DNA of 64,000 nt from NCBI GenBank assembly GCA_016932575.1, contig JAFGCO010000002.1:62001-126000 (forward strand), written 5' to 3'. The DNA is from a bacterium (lineage in GTDB: Bacteria > Zhuqueibacterota > QNDG01 > JAFGCO01). Made by a program: the position numbers and the translations under genes. The notes below the pieces were generated by a model. That model had not been told where the DNA came from. It ran no database searches and worked only from the letters and a program-made list of their open reading frames with translations. Positions 8,500 through 17,674 of this stretch are shown here, piece by piece. Every line of letters starts with the position of its first letter. Position 1 is the stretch's first letter.

Positions 8500-11400
8500 A
8501 TGAAACAGAGATTAAAAATCATGCATAAACTCTTTTTTATCTATTTTCTCATTATCCTGACGGGATTTGGTATCATCGCGCAGGACATTATTCCCGAAGA
8601 CCGTAGAATCGACTGGAATCCCGGCATTCCTGGAGGCATTCCCGGTTATCCTGTGGGGGTGAATGCAGTCGATTTTGGTGCCGTGGGAAACGGCATTATT
8701 GATGATACACAGGCGATTCAGAATGCAATTAACGCCTGTGGTGCCATGGCAGTAACAGCCAGGGCGTCAGATCCAGATGCAGGATATGCAATTTATTTAC
8801 CGGCTGGCACCTATTTAACAACAAACCGTTTGAATCTGAATCACTCTGGAATCGTGCTGCGTGGCGACGGTCCGAATCAAACGAGGATCCAATTTAATTC
8901 AGAAAATACAAGCACTGCGATTATTGGAATTTTTTCGACCGGAGGATCCTATACCCAATATATTAAAAATATTATAGATGGCGCTGTAAAAGGATCGACC
9001 TCAGTTGTTCTGGATGAGGCAACCGGTGTTACAGAAGGCAGCATCTGGCTTTTTGATCAGTTGAATGACGGGGAGATTGTCACTCATATTGGCGGAGGGG
9101 GTGCAGCCACCTGGTGCAGCCGTGAGAATGGTACACGTGCCATGGGGCAAATTGTGCAGATTACTGCAGTCAACGGAAACACTGTTTCTTTTGAACCTCC
9201 ACTCTATCTCGATTTCAACGCCAGTCTGAGTCCCCAGGCCATGAATTTTATCAGAAGGCCCATTTTTAATTCAGGAATCGAAGATCTCTGCATCGAGCAG
9301 ATCGGCAGCAATGCCCGTAACAATCTGACCCTTGAAACAGGTGCTTTCAACTGGATCAGGAATATTGAATCGATCAATTCAAATGAGGACCATGTCAGCT
9401 GTCTGTACAATTACAGAAGCACAATACGGGACAGCTATTTTCATCACGCATCCAGTCATATGGGCGGCCATGGGTATGGTGTCAAATTGGGCCTTACATC
9501 AACTGCCTGTCTTGTGGAAAACAATATCTTTTATTATCTGCGGCATCCATTGATGACCTGCTGGGGCGCGGCTGGTAATGTCGTCGCATATAATTATTCG
9601 GCTTATGTATTTATGCGGTATGAGGACTATGAATGGGCCTGTTCGGATTTAATCGGCAGTCACGGCGCCTATCCGGTCATGAATCTTTTTGAAAGCAACT
9701 GGGGTCAAATGATCGATAATGATTATTACTGGGGCACTTCCGGGTATCAGGTTTATTTCCGTAACCGTTCCGCCGGCTACCAACACAACAAGGAAAACCG
9801 TTTTCTGGCAGTCACATTTGAAAAAGGAAATTTATACGGCAGTGTCATCGGAAATGTATTGGGCGTTCCGGTCGACAACTATCCATCCCTTCCCTATTAT
9901 GAGATTGAAGGAATTGAAACAACCTCTCAGACACCCGCTATCTATCGTCTGGGTTATTTATCGGTCAGTGACGGCGATCCCGACGACAATGATCCCCAGG
10001 TGAAGGCTACACTCCTCCGCCATGGCAACTACGATTTTGTGACAAAACAGGTTTTTTGGGATCCTGAAATTCCGAATCATAATTTACCGACCTCCCTTTA
10101 TTTGCAGTCGAAACCGGGTTTCTTTGGAGAACAATCCTGGCCTTGCATCGGTCCGGATGTATCACCCATGATCAACAAATTGCCGGCTCAATTAAGATTT
10201 GAACAAAACTATCCTGATTCACCCCGGAAGCCATCGAACCTTGTGGCCGAAGCCGTGTCTTCGACTGAGGTCACGCTTACCTGGCAGGATCACGCCATCT
10301 CTGAAATCGGATTTATCATTGAGCGCAGCCCGGATGGGGTGACTTTTCAAGAAATTACAACATTTGCAGGCTTAAATGATAACTATTTAATTCATCATTA
10401 TGTCGATTCCGGATTAAGTGCGAGTACAGCCTATTGCTATCGAATCTGTGCCTATAATGATCATGGCCATTCGGATTACACAAACATCGCCTCAGCGATA
10501 ACGGATGACGGATCATCAGTCGGACCTGTGCTATTCTGCCGGTTCGAAGACAGTATCGCCGATTCAAGTGACCATGCCTATCCGGCACAAGCCAGTGGTG
10601 ATCCGGATTTTACAAACGGAGTCAGCGGACGGGCGATTAATCTGGACGGGGACGGCGATTGTGTGGCCTTCAACTGGGATAATCCGATCGAAGGTTCTGA
10701 TCAGTCATTTACCCTGGCTGCCTGGGTAAATCCCCGGAATATCACGGGCAACCGATGGGTATTCGGAGAACATTACGGATATCGGAATTTTATATTCGGG
10801 CTGAATCAGGGACAGATAACCATCAAATGGCGTTACACCGATCACTCAGGTGAAATCGGAACATACATGCTGAAATCATATGAAAATCTCATCCCCGGCC
10901 AATATCATCATATTGCGGCTGTTTATAACGCGCAATCAAAAACCGTAAGCATGTTTCTTAACGGCTCCCGGATCCGATATGATATTGCTTCCCAGCCATT
11001 CGGTATTCGAAGTGTCAATACACTTTATATCGGTCGGGGAACCGAAATCAATACAGTTGAATATTTTGACGGCAGGATCGATGAAACAAAAATCTATGAT
11101 GTTGCACTTTCTCCTTCAGAAGTTGAAATGCTGGCAATTCTGCAAGTGAATCTTCAGATTAAAATCTTCCTCGAAGGCCCCTACGGTACAGGCAGCATGG
11201 AAACCGGACTGCAGACAGGTGATCATTTGCCCCTGCGGTCTCCCTATGATGATGAAGAAGTAATCTCCTTTCCCGACAATATTGTGGATTGGATGCAGGT
11301 AGAGCTAAGAACCTCGGCAGATGGATCGGGTGACATTTACACAAAAAGCGCTTTTTTAAAAAATGACGGCTGTGTGGTGGATACGGATGGTTCGGACACA

Positions 11401-11505
11401 GTGACAGTCGAAGCACCCGAAGGTAACTATTATATTGTCGTCAGGCATCGAAATCATTTGGCGATTATGAGCAATCAACCCTTCCATTTGAGTTCAAGTT
11501 TATAA
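8500..11505 (+). CDS. Secreted pectate-lyase-superfamily protein with FnIII, LamG and shared C-terminal module
   Basis: 1001 residues. A signal peptide of about 28 residues (ends IIAQ) is followed by DIIPEDRRIDWNPGIPGG, a leader often seen before Pectate_lyase_3 (PF12708) domains. The family signature is at about 50-130: VDFGAVGNGIIDDTQAIQNA, an IYLPAGTYL strand, and LRGDGPNQT. The beta-helix extends to about 560. An FnIII domain lies at about 575-665 (PSNLVAEAVSSTEVTLTWQD). A LamG/concanavalin-like domain lies at about 670-880 (FTLAAWVNP, IYDVALSPSEVE), usually a carbohydrate-binding fold. The shared module occupies about 885-1001. Probable polysaccharide lyase or hydrolase acting outside the cell; substrate not determinable. 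It starts 8 bp after gene one with GGAAACCAT before the ATG. Paralogue at 17675-20602. Confidence 0.85.
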   Translation: MKQRLKIMHKLFFIYFLIILTGFGIIAQDIIPEDRRIDWNPGIPGGIPGYPVGVNAVDFGAVGNGIIDDTQAIQNAINACGAMAVTARASDPDAGYAIYLPAGTYLTTNRLNLNHSGIVLRGDGPNQTRIQFNSENTSTAIIGIFSTGGSYTQYIKNIIDGAVKGSTSVVLDEATGVTEGSIWLFDQLNDGEIVTHIGGGGAATWCSRENGTRAMGQIVQITAVNGNTVSFEPPLYLDFNASLSPQAMNFIRRPIFNSGIEDLCIEQIGSNARNNLTLETGAFNWIRNIESINSNEDHVSCLYNYRSTIRDSYFHHASSHMGGHGYGVKLGLTSTACLVENNIFYYLRHPLMTCWGAAGNVVAYNYSAYVFMRYEDYEWACSDLIGSHGAYPVMNLFESNWGQMIDNDYYWGTSGYQVYFRNRSAGYQHNKENRFLAVTFEKGNLYGSVIGNVLGVPVDNYPSLPYYEIEGIETTSQTPAIYRLGYLSVSDGDPDDNDPQVKATLLRHGNYDFVTKQVFWDPEIPNHNLPTSLYLQSKPGFFGEQSWPCIGPDVSPMINKLPAQLRFEQNYPDSPRKPSNLVAEAVSSTEVTLTWQDHAISEIGFIIERSPDGVTFQEITTFAGLNDNYLIHHYVDSGLSASTAYCYRICAYNDHGHSDYTNIASAITDDGSSVGPVLFCRFEDSIADSSDHAYPAQASGDPDFTNGVSGRAINLDGDGDCVAFNWDNPIEGSDQSFTLAAWVNPRNITGNRWVFGEHYGYRNFIFGLNQGQITIKWRYTDHSGEIGTYMLKSYENLIPGQYHHIAAVYNAQSKTVSMFLNGSRIRYDIASQPFGIRSVNTLYIGRGTEINTVEYFDGRIDETKIYDVALSPSEVEMLAILQVNLQIKIFLEGPYGTGSMETGLQTGDHLPLRSPYDDEEVISFPDNIVDWMQVELRTSADGSGDIYTKSAFLKNDGCVVDTDGSDTVTVEAPEGNYYIVVRHRNHLAIMSNQPFHLSSSL

Positions 11506-11513
11506 GGGAAATA

Positions 11514-14196
11514 TTGATACGATGTCAAAAAACAATTTCGTTGAACTCATGGATCGTCCTTGCAGCATTCCTTCTTGGGTTTCAAATTGTCTTCTCTGGA
11601 TCCGGATTCGTACACATCAATCCGACGGTCGATTTGAGTCACACCAACACCAGTCAATGGCAGACAATCGATGTTTCTGCCGATGTGCCGGCCGGAGCCA
11701 CAGGTGATTCAAGGATACACCAATTATACAGATGTTGATTTTTATCTTGTCGGTTTTACAACAACTTCCGATGCTTCCGCGCCAAATTCTGTCACTGAGG
11801 TGAATGATGGCAACGGTGCCGATATCGATACACATTATATCACCAATTGGATGCAAGTGAACTGGAATGAAGCCGATGATCCTGAAAGCGGTATCGCCCG
11901 ATATTTTTATTCCTTAAGCACAACAGAACAAGACGCAAATATCATCGATTGGACCAATGTGGGATTGAACAAAGAAGTAACAGTCACCGGTCTTGATTTG
12001 ACTGTTGGGACCACCTATTATTTCAACGTAAAAGTTGAAAATACCCAGGGTTCTGAAAGCACGATCACATCATCGGATGGATTTCAAATTATCCAGGATC
12101 CTTCACCGCCCAGCACCGTTGGGCAAGTTCGTGACGGCGCTTCGACAACTTCGGATCAAAGCACAACATATTCGCGATCACAATTATCATTTAATTGGAA
12201 CGCTTCCACTGACAATGAAAGTAAAGTCTTCAGATATATATATGCGGTTGGCACTGCCGAAGGTGCTGCCAATATTGTTGACTGGACCGATAACGGACTC
12301 AATACAAACGTGACGCACACCGGTTTGACATTGATACCGGGAACGAAATACTACGCAGCAGTCAAAGCATTGAACACCCAAAGTATGGAAAGCGAAACTG
12401 TCAATTCAAACGGCATTCTTGTAATCAACGATCTCTCACCGCCTTCGGCCATTGTTGAATTGAGGGATGGGCATGCAACAGACAGCGACATTGCTTACTC
12501 GAATATTGAAATAAGAGCCAATTGGGATGCTGTTGATGATCCGGAAAGTGAAATCACAAATTATTATTATGCGATCGGCACAACCCCGGGGGGGACCGAC
12601 ATTGTGGACTGGACAGATAATGGTCTCTCGACATCAATGGTGCATACTGGATTAATTTTGACTCGCGGTACCACCTATTACACCGGTGTGATCGTTGAAA
12701 ATGAGTCAGGGCTGATGTCCGCCATCACATATTCCGATGGAATCACCATTCAATATTTATGTACGAATGAAGTCGTTGCAAACAGCGGAAGCGCTTTTGA
12801 TATTCAGACAGCGATAAATCAGGTCCATGCTTTAGGCGGAGGGACTGTCCATATTCCTGAAGGTGATTTTGAGTTGTTGAATACAGTCAGTCTATTTTCC
12901 AATATCACGCTCATGGGCGCCGGAATCGGCAAAACAGTGCTTCAGCATGCCGGCAATGCGCATTTTTCCTGTGAAACAGGCGGGCACACAATGATACGAA
13001 TTTCAGGGATATCATTTTATGGCAATCAAATCATCTATTATCGAAGCGTCGTAGATTTCAGAATCGATCACTGCTATTTTAAAGCAAATCAAAACACGTC
13101 GAACTTGATCAATTTGAATAATATGTCGGGCTGTCCGTCGATTCGCGGCGTAGTGGATCACTGCACTTTTTGTGAAACGGATTATACGACAAATTTTTGC
13201 ATTCATTGCGGTCCCAAATATTGGACGGAAGGAGAAAGAGGCATCGAGGTGCTGGGAAGTGCCGAAGCCATATTCATCGAAGACTGTTATTTCGACCACA
13301 TTTACAATCACCCGGTTGGTGCATTTAATGGATCCAACTATGTTGTTCGTCATTGCACATCAATCTGTTGTGGAAGCTGGGACGGACATGGCCCCGGATA
13401 TGAATATATCGACACCCAATATCACGGCACGCGCTGCTATGAATTTTACAACAATCAATTCATCGAGACCGAGGAAAGCTCACAGGGAGAAAGATGGTCC
13501 TCGCTTGGGCTTCGATCCGGCAGTGGTGTTATTTATAACAACACATTCATTTATTTTCGAAATGCTGTGAGATTTACATTGGAACCCGGATCTGTGACAG
13601 CCAGCGGGGGTGAGCATCCCGCTTTTGATCAAATCCATGATATGTGGCTATGGAACAACGACCTGATCGATACGGATGAACTGATCCTATTTGATGGAGC
13701 AAATGCTGCAGATTTCATTCAGGAAAACCGTGATTACTTTCTGCGGTCGCCTTCGCTTGCGCAGGATGGTTTTAAATACATCCCTTACCCATATCCTCAC
13801 TATCTTGTGATCGGAGATCCGGTTTATCAAAATACGGTTCGTCTTAAAGCAAGAGTATACCTGGAGGGAGCTTATCTCAATGGTTTGCAGAACTGTCAAT
13901 TGCATCAATCCGGCCATATTCCCATTAGATCTCCCTATCGAGATACGAGAACCGTTTCAAGTATCCACCCAAATATTGTAGACTGGGTGGAAGTTGAATT
14001 ACGGACGGATCCTTCCATCGCCGGTGAAAAATATCAAAGTGCATTGCTGAGAAATGACGGTCAAATTGTAGACATTGATGGAAGCACCGATTATTTGACG
14101 TTTGATACACCCGATGGATTGTATTACATCGTTGTGCATCATAGGAACCATCTGGCCGTGATCAGCGACAAAGCAGTGCATCTGTCGAATCAATAA
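11514..14196 (+). pseudogene. Secreted FnIII x3 plus beta-helix protein with shared C-terminal module, frameshifted near its N-terminus
   Basis: The signal peptide and first strand (SLNSWIVLAAFLLGFQ to DVSADVPAGATG) lie in the frame starting at TTG 11514. The rest, from VIQGYTNYTDVDFY to the end at 14196, lies in another frame. The join is near 11700-11710, where ACAGGTGATT would become ACAGGTGTGATT if a GT unit were restored, giving the continuous strand PAGATGVIQGY. The start is also doubtful: an ATG at 11522 reaches the signal-peptide frame only if the A6 run were A5. After the break come three FnIII-like repeats of about 105 residues, each with DDPES or DNES and a VDWT/IDWT motif. A beta-helix (QTAINQVHALGGGTVHIPEG) and the shared C-terminal module follow. 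Either a broken gene or two indel errors. Confidence 0.7.
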
Positions 14197-14233
14197 TTTA
14201 TATCGATCCATTTAAATAAAGAAGGGAATGCCT

Positions 14234-15727
14234 ATGAATCACAAAATCAATCGTATCTACATCGTTCTAATCATCACTTTATACATGATGATACACACTG
14301 TACATGCACAGATTATCATCAATCATACCTGCACGGATATCACAGACATTCCGCAATGGGCGATCGAGACAGCAAAAACAGATCTTCATATTGCTTATGC
14401 CCACACATCTCATGGCCGCCAGCCGGTGGAGGGGATGACCTACCTGGTCGATTTTGCAAACAGCAACGGGTCGGGATTATTTCTGCCTTCGGATATTTTT
14501 CAATGGAATGAAGGAGGTGTGGACGATGCTCTGGACCTTCGCAATTACGATGGTGTCCAGCAAAATCCCCGCACACTGGTTCCGGGCGGCGCAAAAGACC
14601 TGGGGAATCCGAATGGTACGCAGTGGGCCATTGATACCCGAACCTATTTAAATGATCCGGCCAACTCGGACATCAATGTCATCATATGGAGCTGGTGCGG
14701 ACAGCTGTCCGGTATATGGGCACACCGGTACGGGTGGCCGGGATGGGAGTCCTGGGATGAAATCAATCACTGTTTCCATCTTTTTGACGACATTGCCTAT
14801 GACATCAGTTCCGGCAGCGATTTACGTCTTCAATTAGAGGATATCGGCAGTTTTGTCGGATACTATCTGCTTCAGATGTCTGAACTTGAGCAGGATTATC
14901 CAGAAGTACGCTTCATCTATATGACGGGCCATCTGGATGGAACCGGTTTGGATGGTATACTCAACAAACATAATGAAATAATCTGCGAATACTGCTGTGA
15001 ATACAATAAGATTCTATATGATTTTGCCGATATTGAAAGCTATGATCCGGATGGAATCGACTTTATATCTCAGTTGGGCGATGATGGTTGCAACTACGAT
15101 GCAAATAATAATGGGATCACGGAAACCAATGGTGCCAGTGCGGCCCTGCCAATCAATGGGGATGCTAACTGGGCCATCGAATGGCAGGATTCACATCTGC
15201 AATTCGATCCGAACCTGGATGAAAATGAGGACGGAATTACCGATTCACAGCCGGATGCAGCATGGTATTACAGCACCTCTGCGCATAGCCAGGCGTTGAA
15301 TGCCAATTTAAAAGCATATGCTTCGTGGTGGCTCTGGGCACGCCTTGCAGGGTGGGACGGAACCATTCCGGTTGCAGTCTCTGTGAAAGTCTTTTTAGAA
15401 GGCCCCTGCAATGCCGGATCCATGGAAACCGGACTGCAAACCGGTGATCATTTGCCCCTTGAATCCCCCTATGATGAGGCGGAAGTATCTGTCATTCCGG
15501 ACAATGTGGTGGACTGGTTGCAGGTGGAATTGCGGACGCTTGCGGATGGATCCGGTGAAAATTATTTAAAAAGCGTTTTCCTGAGAAATGATGGCATGTT
15601 GGTAGATCTGGACGGATCGGACACAATATCTATCAATGCGCCGGAAGGGGATTATTTTATTGTGGTCAGGCATCGGAATCATTTGGCTGTGATGAGTGAT
15701 GGACTTGTTCATTTATCTGAGGAGTGA
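14234..15727 (+). CDS. Secreted protein of unrecognised family (HTSHG type) with shared C-terminal module
   Basis: About 497 residues from the ATG at 14234, which sits six bases after AAGGGA; the ATG at 14228 has no spacing. A signal peptide ends at VHAQ. The central 350 residues belong to no family I can name, but they match the protein at 20639-21937 block by block. The shared blocks are HIAYAHTSHGR, DINVIIWSWCG, RFIYMTGHLDG, ILYDFADIESYDPDG, and AHSQALNANLKAYASWWLWARLAGW. Conserved His, Ser, Asp and Cys residues in short loops after beta strands suggest an SGNH/GDSL-like or other hydrolase fold, for example an esterase removing acyl groups from a glycan. That is a guess. The shared module occupies the last 115 residues. 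The stop overlaps the next start. Confidence 0.7.
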   Translation: MNHKINRIYIVLIITLYMMIHTVHAQIIINHTCTDITDIPQWAIETAKTDLHIAYAHTSHGRQPVEGMTYLVDFANSNGSGLFLPSDIFQWNEGGVDDALDLRNYDGVQQNPRTLVPGGAKDLGNPNGTQWAIDTRTYLNDPANSDINVIIWSWCGQLSGIWAHRYGWPGWESWDEINHCFHLFDDIAYDISSGSDLRLQLEDIGSFVGYYLLQMSELEQDYPEVRFIYMTGHLDGTGLDGILNKHNEIICEYCCEYNKILYDFADIESYDPDGIDFISQLGDDGCNYDANNNGITETNGASAALPINGDANWAIEWQDSHLQFDPNLDENEDGITDSQPDAAWYYSTSAHSQALNANLKAYASWWLWARLAGWDGTIPVAVSVKVFLEGPCNAGSMETGLQTGDHLPLESPYDEAEVSVIPDNVVDWLQVELRTLADGSGENYLKSVFLRNDGMLVDLDGSDTISINAPEGDYFIVVRHRNHLAVMSDGLVHLSEE

Positions 15728-17481
15728 TGAGATTGAATGATCATTTTTTATTAGAAAAAATCCGACACATTCGGATTTTTATTCTCACTGCTTTATTGAT
15801 GATTTCTATCTCTTTGCAGGCGTTTCACTACATTCGTGCTGATGCGACAGGCAATAATGACGGATCAGACTGGAATAATGCATATACAACTTTACCGGCC
15901 GAGCTGGAAAGAGGCGCTACATATTATATATCTGATGGAAATTATGAAAGCTATACATTTGATGACGCGGAAGGTGAAACTCAATATATAAAAATAAAAA
16001 AAGCAATTGAAAGTGATTATGGGACAGACGCTGGTTGGCAGAGTAGTTATGGAGATGGCCAGGCAGTATTTGATATATTGACATTCAGCACATCCTACTG
16101 GATATTTGACGGACAAAAAAGAGATGATTGGGAAAACGGGTATGGTTTTAAGATTAAGCCTGATGAATCTTATCAATTTAATGCTACAAAAGGCATACGG
16201 CTTTCATGGACAGACCATATTACTTTTAGATACATTGAGATAGAACAATTTGGACAACAGCAATTCGAAGTCAAGCAGGAAGGTTTCTATGGTCCAGCTA
16301 CTTCAGAAATATTAATACAATATTCATATGTCCATGATTTTATGGGAAATGGTATATTACTGCATGGAGAGAATAACATAGTTGAATATAGCAAGATTGC
16401 AGATAGTTTTGGATATGGTGGTACCCACTCTCAAGGGATTCAATTATTTTCTAATTCAGTTGTAAATATGACAATTCGATATAATATTTTTCAGGATATG
16501 AGAGGGACTGCTGATATTGCTTCTGCTTGGGGTACTGATGGATTAGATATATATGGCAATATTTTTTATAACACACCTGGTTCTAGTGGTTATACAAGCC
16601 CGGCAGCAATACATGACCTATCCAGTGGTCCAGAGGAGACAGGACTTACAAATGCGCATATTTATAATAATTTATTTTATAGATTCAATGAGGATCATGT
16701 TAATGTAAATCATAATCATGCGGGTGTATTGATTACTTATACAAGCGATCCTTCATCAAATCTTATATACAATAATCTTTTTGTAGATTGCGAAGATGTT
16801 AATTTAGACAGCCACTACAACTCAGATCTTGATATATATTACAGTAATTCTATACATGATTATAACTATTTAATTAATTCTGATTTGGTATGGAATGCTG
16901 ATCCTGAAGTTCATGATTTAATGCTTACTGGACCTGATCCCATAATTGATGCTGATAATGGTGATTTCAGATTAACTGCAAGCGCTCCAGCAATAAACGC
17001 TGGTTTGGATTTAACAACTCTTGCTGGATTTAATCCAGATTCAGTCGATCCTGACCAAAATATTCGTGGTGCTGATGGTTTTTGGGATATCGGCGCCTAT
17101 GAATATGTTTCAGCAGCACCAGACCAAATCGCGTTACAAATCAAAACCTTCCTCGAAGGTCCCTACAATGCCGGAACCATGGACACAGGACTGCAGACCG
17201 ATGGCCATCTGCCCCTGCAATCCCCTTATGACGACACTGAAGTCTCTGCCATACCGGAAAATGTGGTGGACTGGGTGCAGGTGGAATTGCGGACTCATGC
17301 CGATGAATCCGGTGATAATTACACCAAAAGTGTCTTTTTAAGAAATGATGGGATGGTCATCGATCTGGACGGATCAGACACCATATCGGTCGAAGCACCG
17401 GAAGGGGATTACTTTATTGTGGTTAAGCATAGAAATCATCTGAGTGTGATGAGTGACGATCCTGTAAATTTGAATCAGTAA
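15727..17481 (+). CDS. Secreted beta-helix protein with AT-rich core and shared C-terminal module
   Basis: About 584 residues. The ATG at 15727 overlaps the preceding TGA and follows GAGGAG; a GTG at 15724 is the alternative. The signal peptide ends near SLQA. The front has YIRADATGNNDGSDWNNAYTTL, typical of choice-of-anchor-Q beta-helix proteins. Coils rich in YNN follow, then IRGADGFWDIGAYEY at about 450. The shared module follows. The core is clearly more AT-rich than its neighbours: 18 of 60 G+C at 16321-16380 against 30 of 60 at 10561-10620. The module DNA at 17191-17456 has the usual composition and nearly matches 8195-8460, so an acquired front was fused to a resident module. The stop TAA (17479-17481) spans the junction with the inserted MITE-like element. 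Confidence 0.8.
   Translation: MRLNDHFLLEKIRHIRIFILTALLMISISLQAFHYIRADATGNNDGSDWNNAYTTLPAELERGATYYISDGNYESYTFDDAEGETQYIKIKKAIESDYGTDAGWQSSYGDGQAVFDILTFSTSYWIFDGQKRDDWENGYGFKIKPDESYQFNATKGIRLSWTDHITFRYIEIEQFGQQQFEVKQEGFYGPATSEILIQYSYVHDFMGNGILLHGENNIVEYSKIADSFGYGGTHSQGIQLFSNSVVNMTIRYNIFQDMRGTADIASAWGTDGLDIYGNIFYNTPGSSGYTSPAAIHDLSSGPEETGLTNAHIYNNLFYRFNEDHVNVNHNHAGVLITYTSDPSSNLIYNNLFVDCEDVNLDSHYNSDLDIYYSNSIHDYNYLINSDLVWNADPEVHDLMLTGPDPIIDADNGDFRLTASAPAINAGLDLTTLAGFNPDSVDPDQNIRGADGFWDIGAYEYVSAAPDQIALQIKTFLEGPYNAGTMDTGLQTDGHLPLQSPYDDTEVSAIPENVVDWVQVELRTHADESGDNYTKSVFLRNDGMVIDLDGSDTISVEAPEGDYFIVVKHRNHLSVMSDDPVNLNQ
17191..17456 (+). repeat. C-terminal module DNA, copy near-identical to 8195-8460
   Basis: This is the second member of the near-identical pair, about 90% identical by hand count. 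Its G+C content contrasts with the AT-rich DNA immediately upstream, which marks a recombination or gene-conversion boundary near 17130. Confidence 0.8.
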
Positions 17482-17633
17482 CTGAACTTTGGCAAATTAA
17501 ATATTAGGCAAAAGATGTCATTCACGAATGATTTTGTTGGGGAGCTACTACTTCACCCCACACCTGGATTATCGCTTAAAAATTGCGAGGATGACGAAAA
17601 GGAAGGTAAAAATAAAATTTGCCAAAATTCAGT
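17481..17633. mobile_element. MITE-like non-autonomous element with 18-bp terminal inverted repeats and 5-bp target duplication
   Basis: The left end ACTGAACTTTGGCAAATT (17481-17498) is the inverted complement of the right end AATTTGCCAAAATTCAGT (17616-17633) with one mismatch. The 153-bp element is flanked on both sides by CAGTA (17476-17480 and 17634-17638), the signature of transposition with a 5-bp target duplication. It has no open reading frame. It separates two genes of the operon that otherwise lie almost end to end. Removing the element and one CAGTA copy would join the upstream frame to a TGA overlapping the next ATG at 17675, the same ATGA coupling seen elsewhere in this window. 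The transposase that mobilised it is not in the window. Confidence 0.75.
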
Positions 17634-17674
17634 CAGTACAAGACTTTCTCAAATGATTCGATAGGAGCGATTGA

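Noticed and set aside
11671-14196. An independent gene starting at the ATG 11671
   Set aside because: It would lack a signal peptide, and the missing one lies immediately upstream in another frame; a frameshift explains it better.
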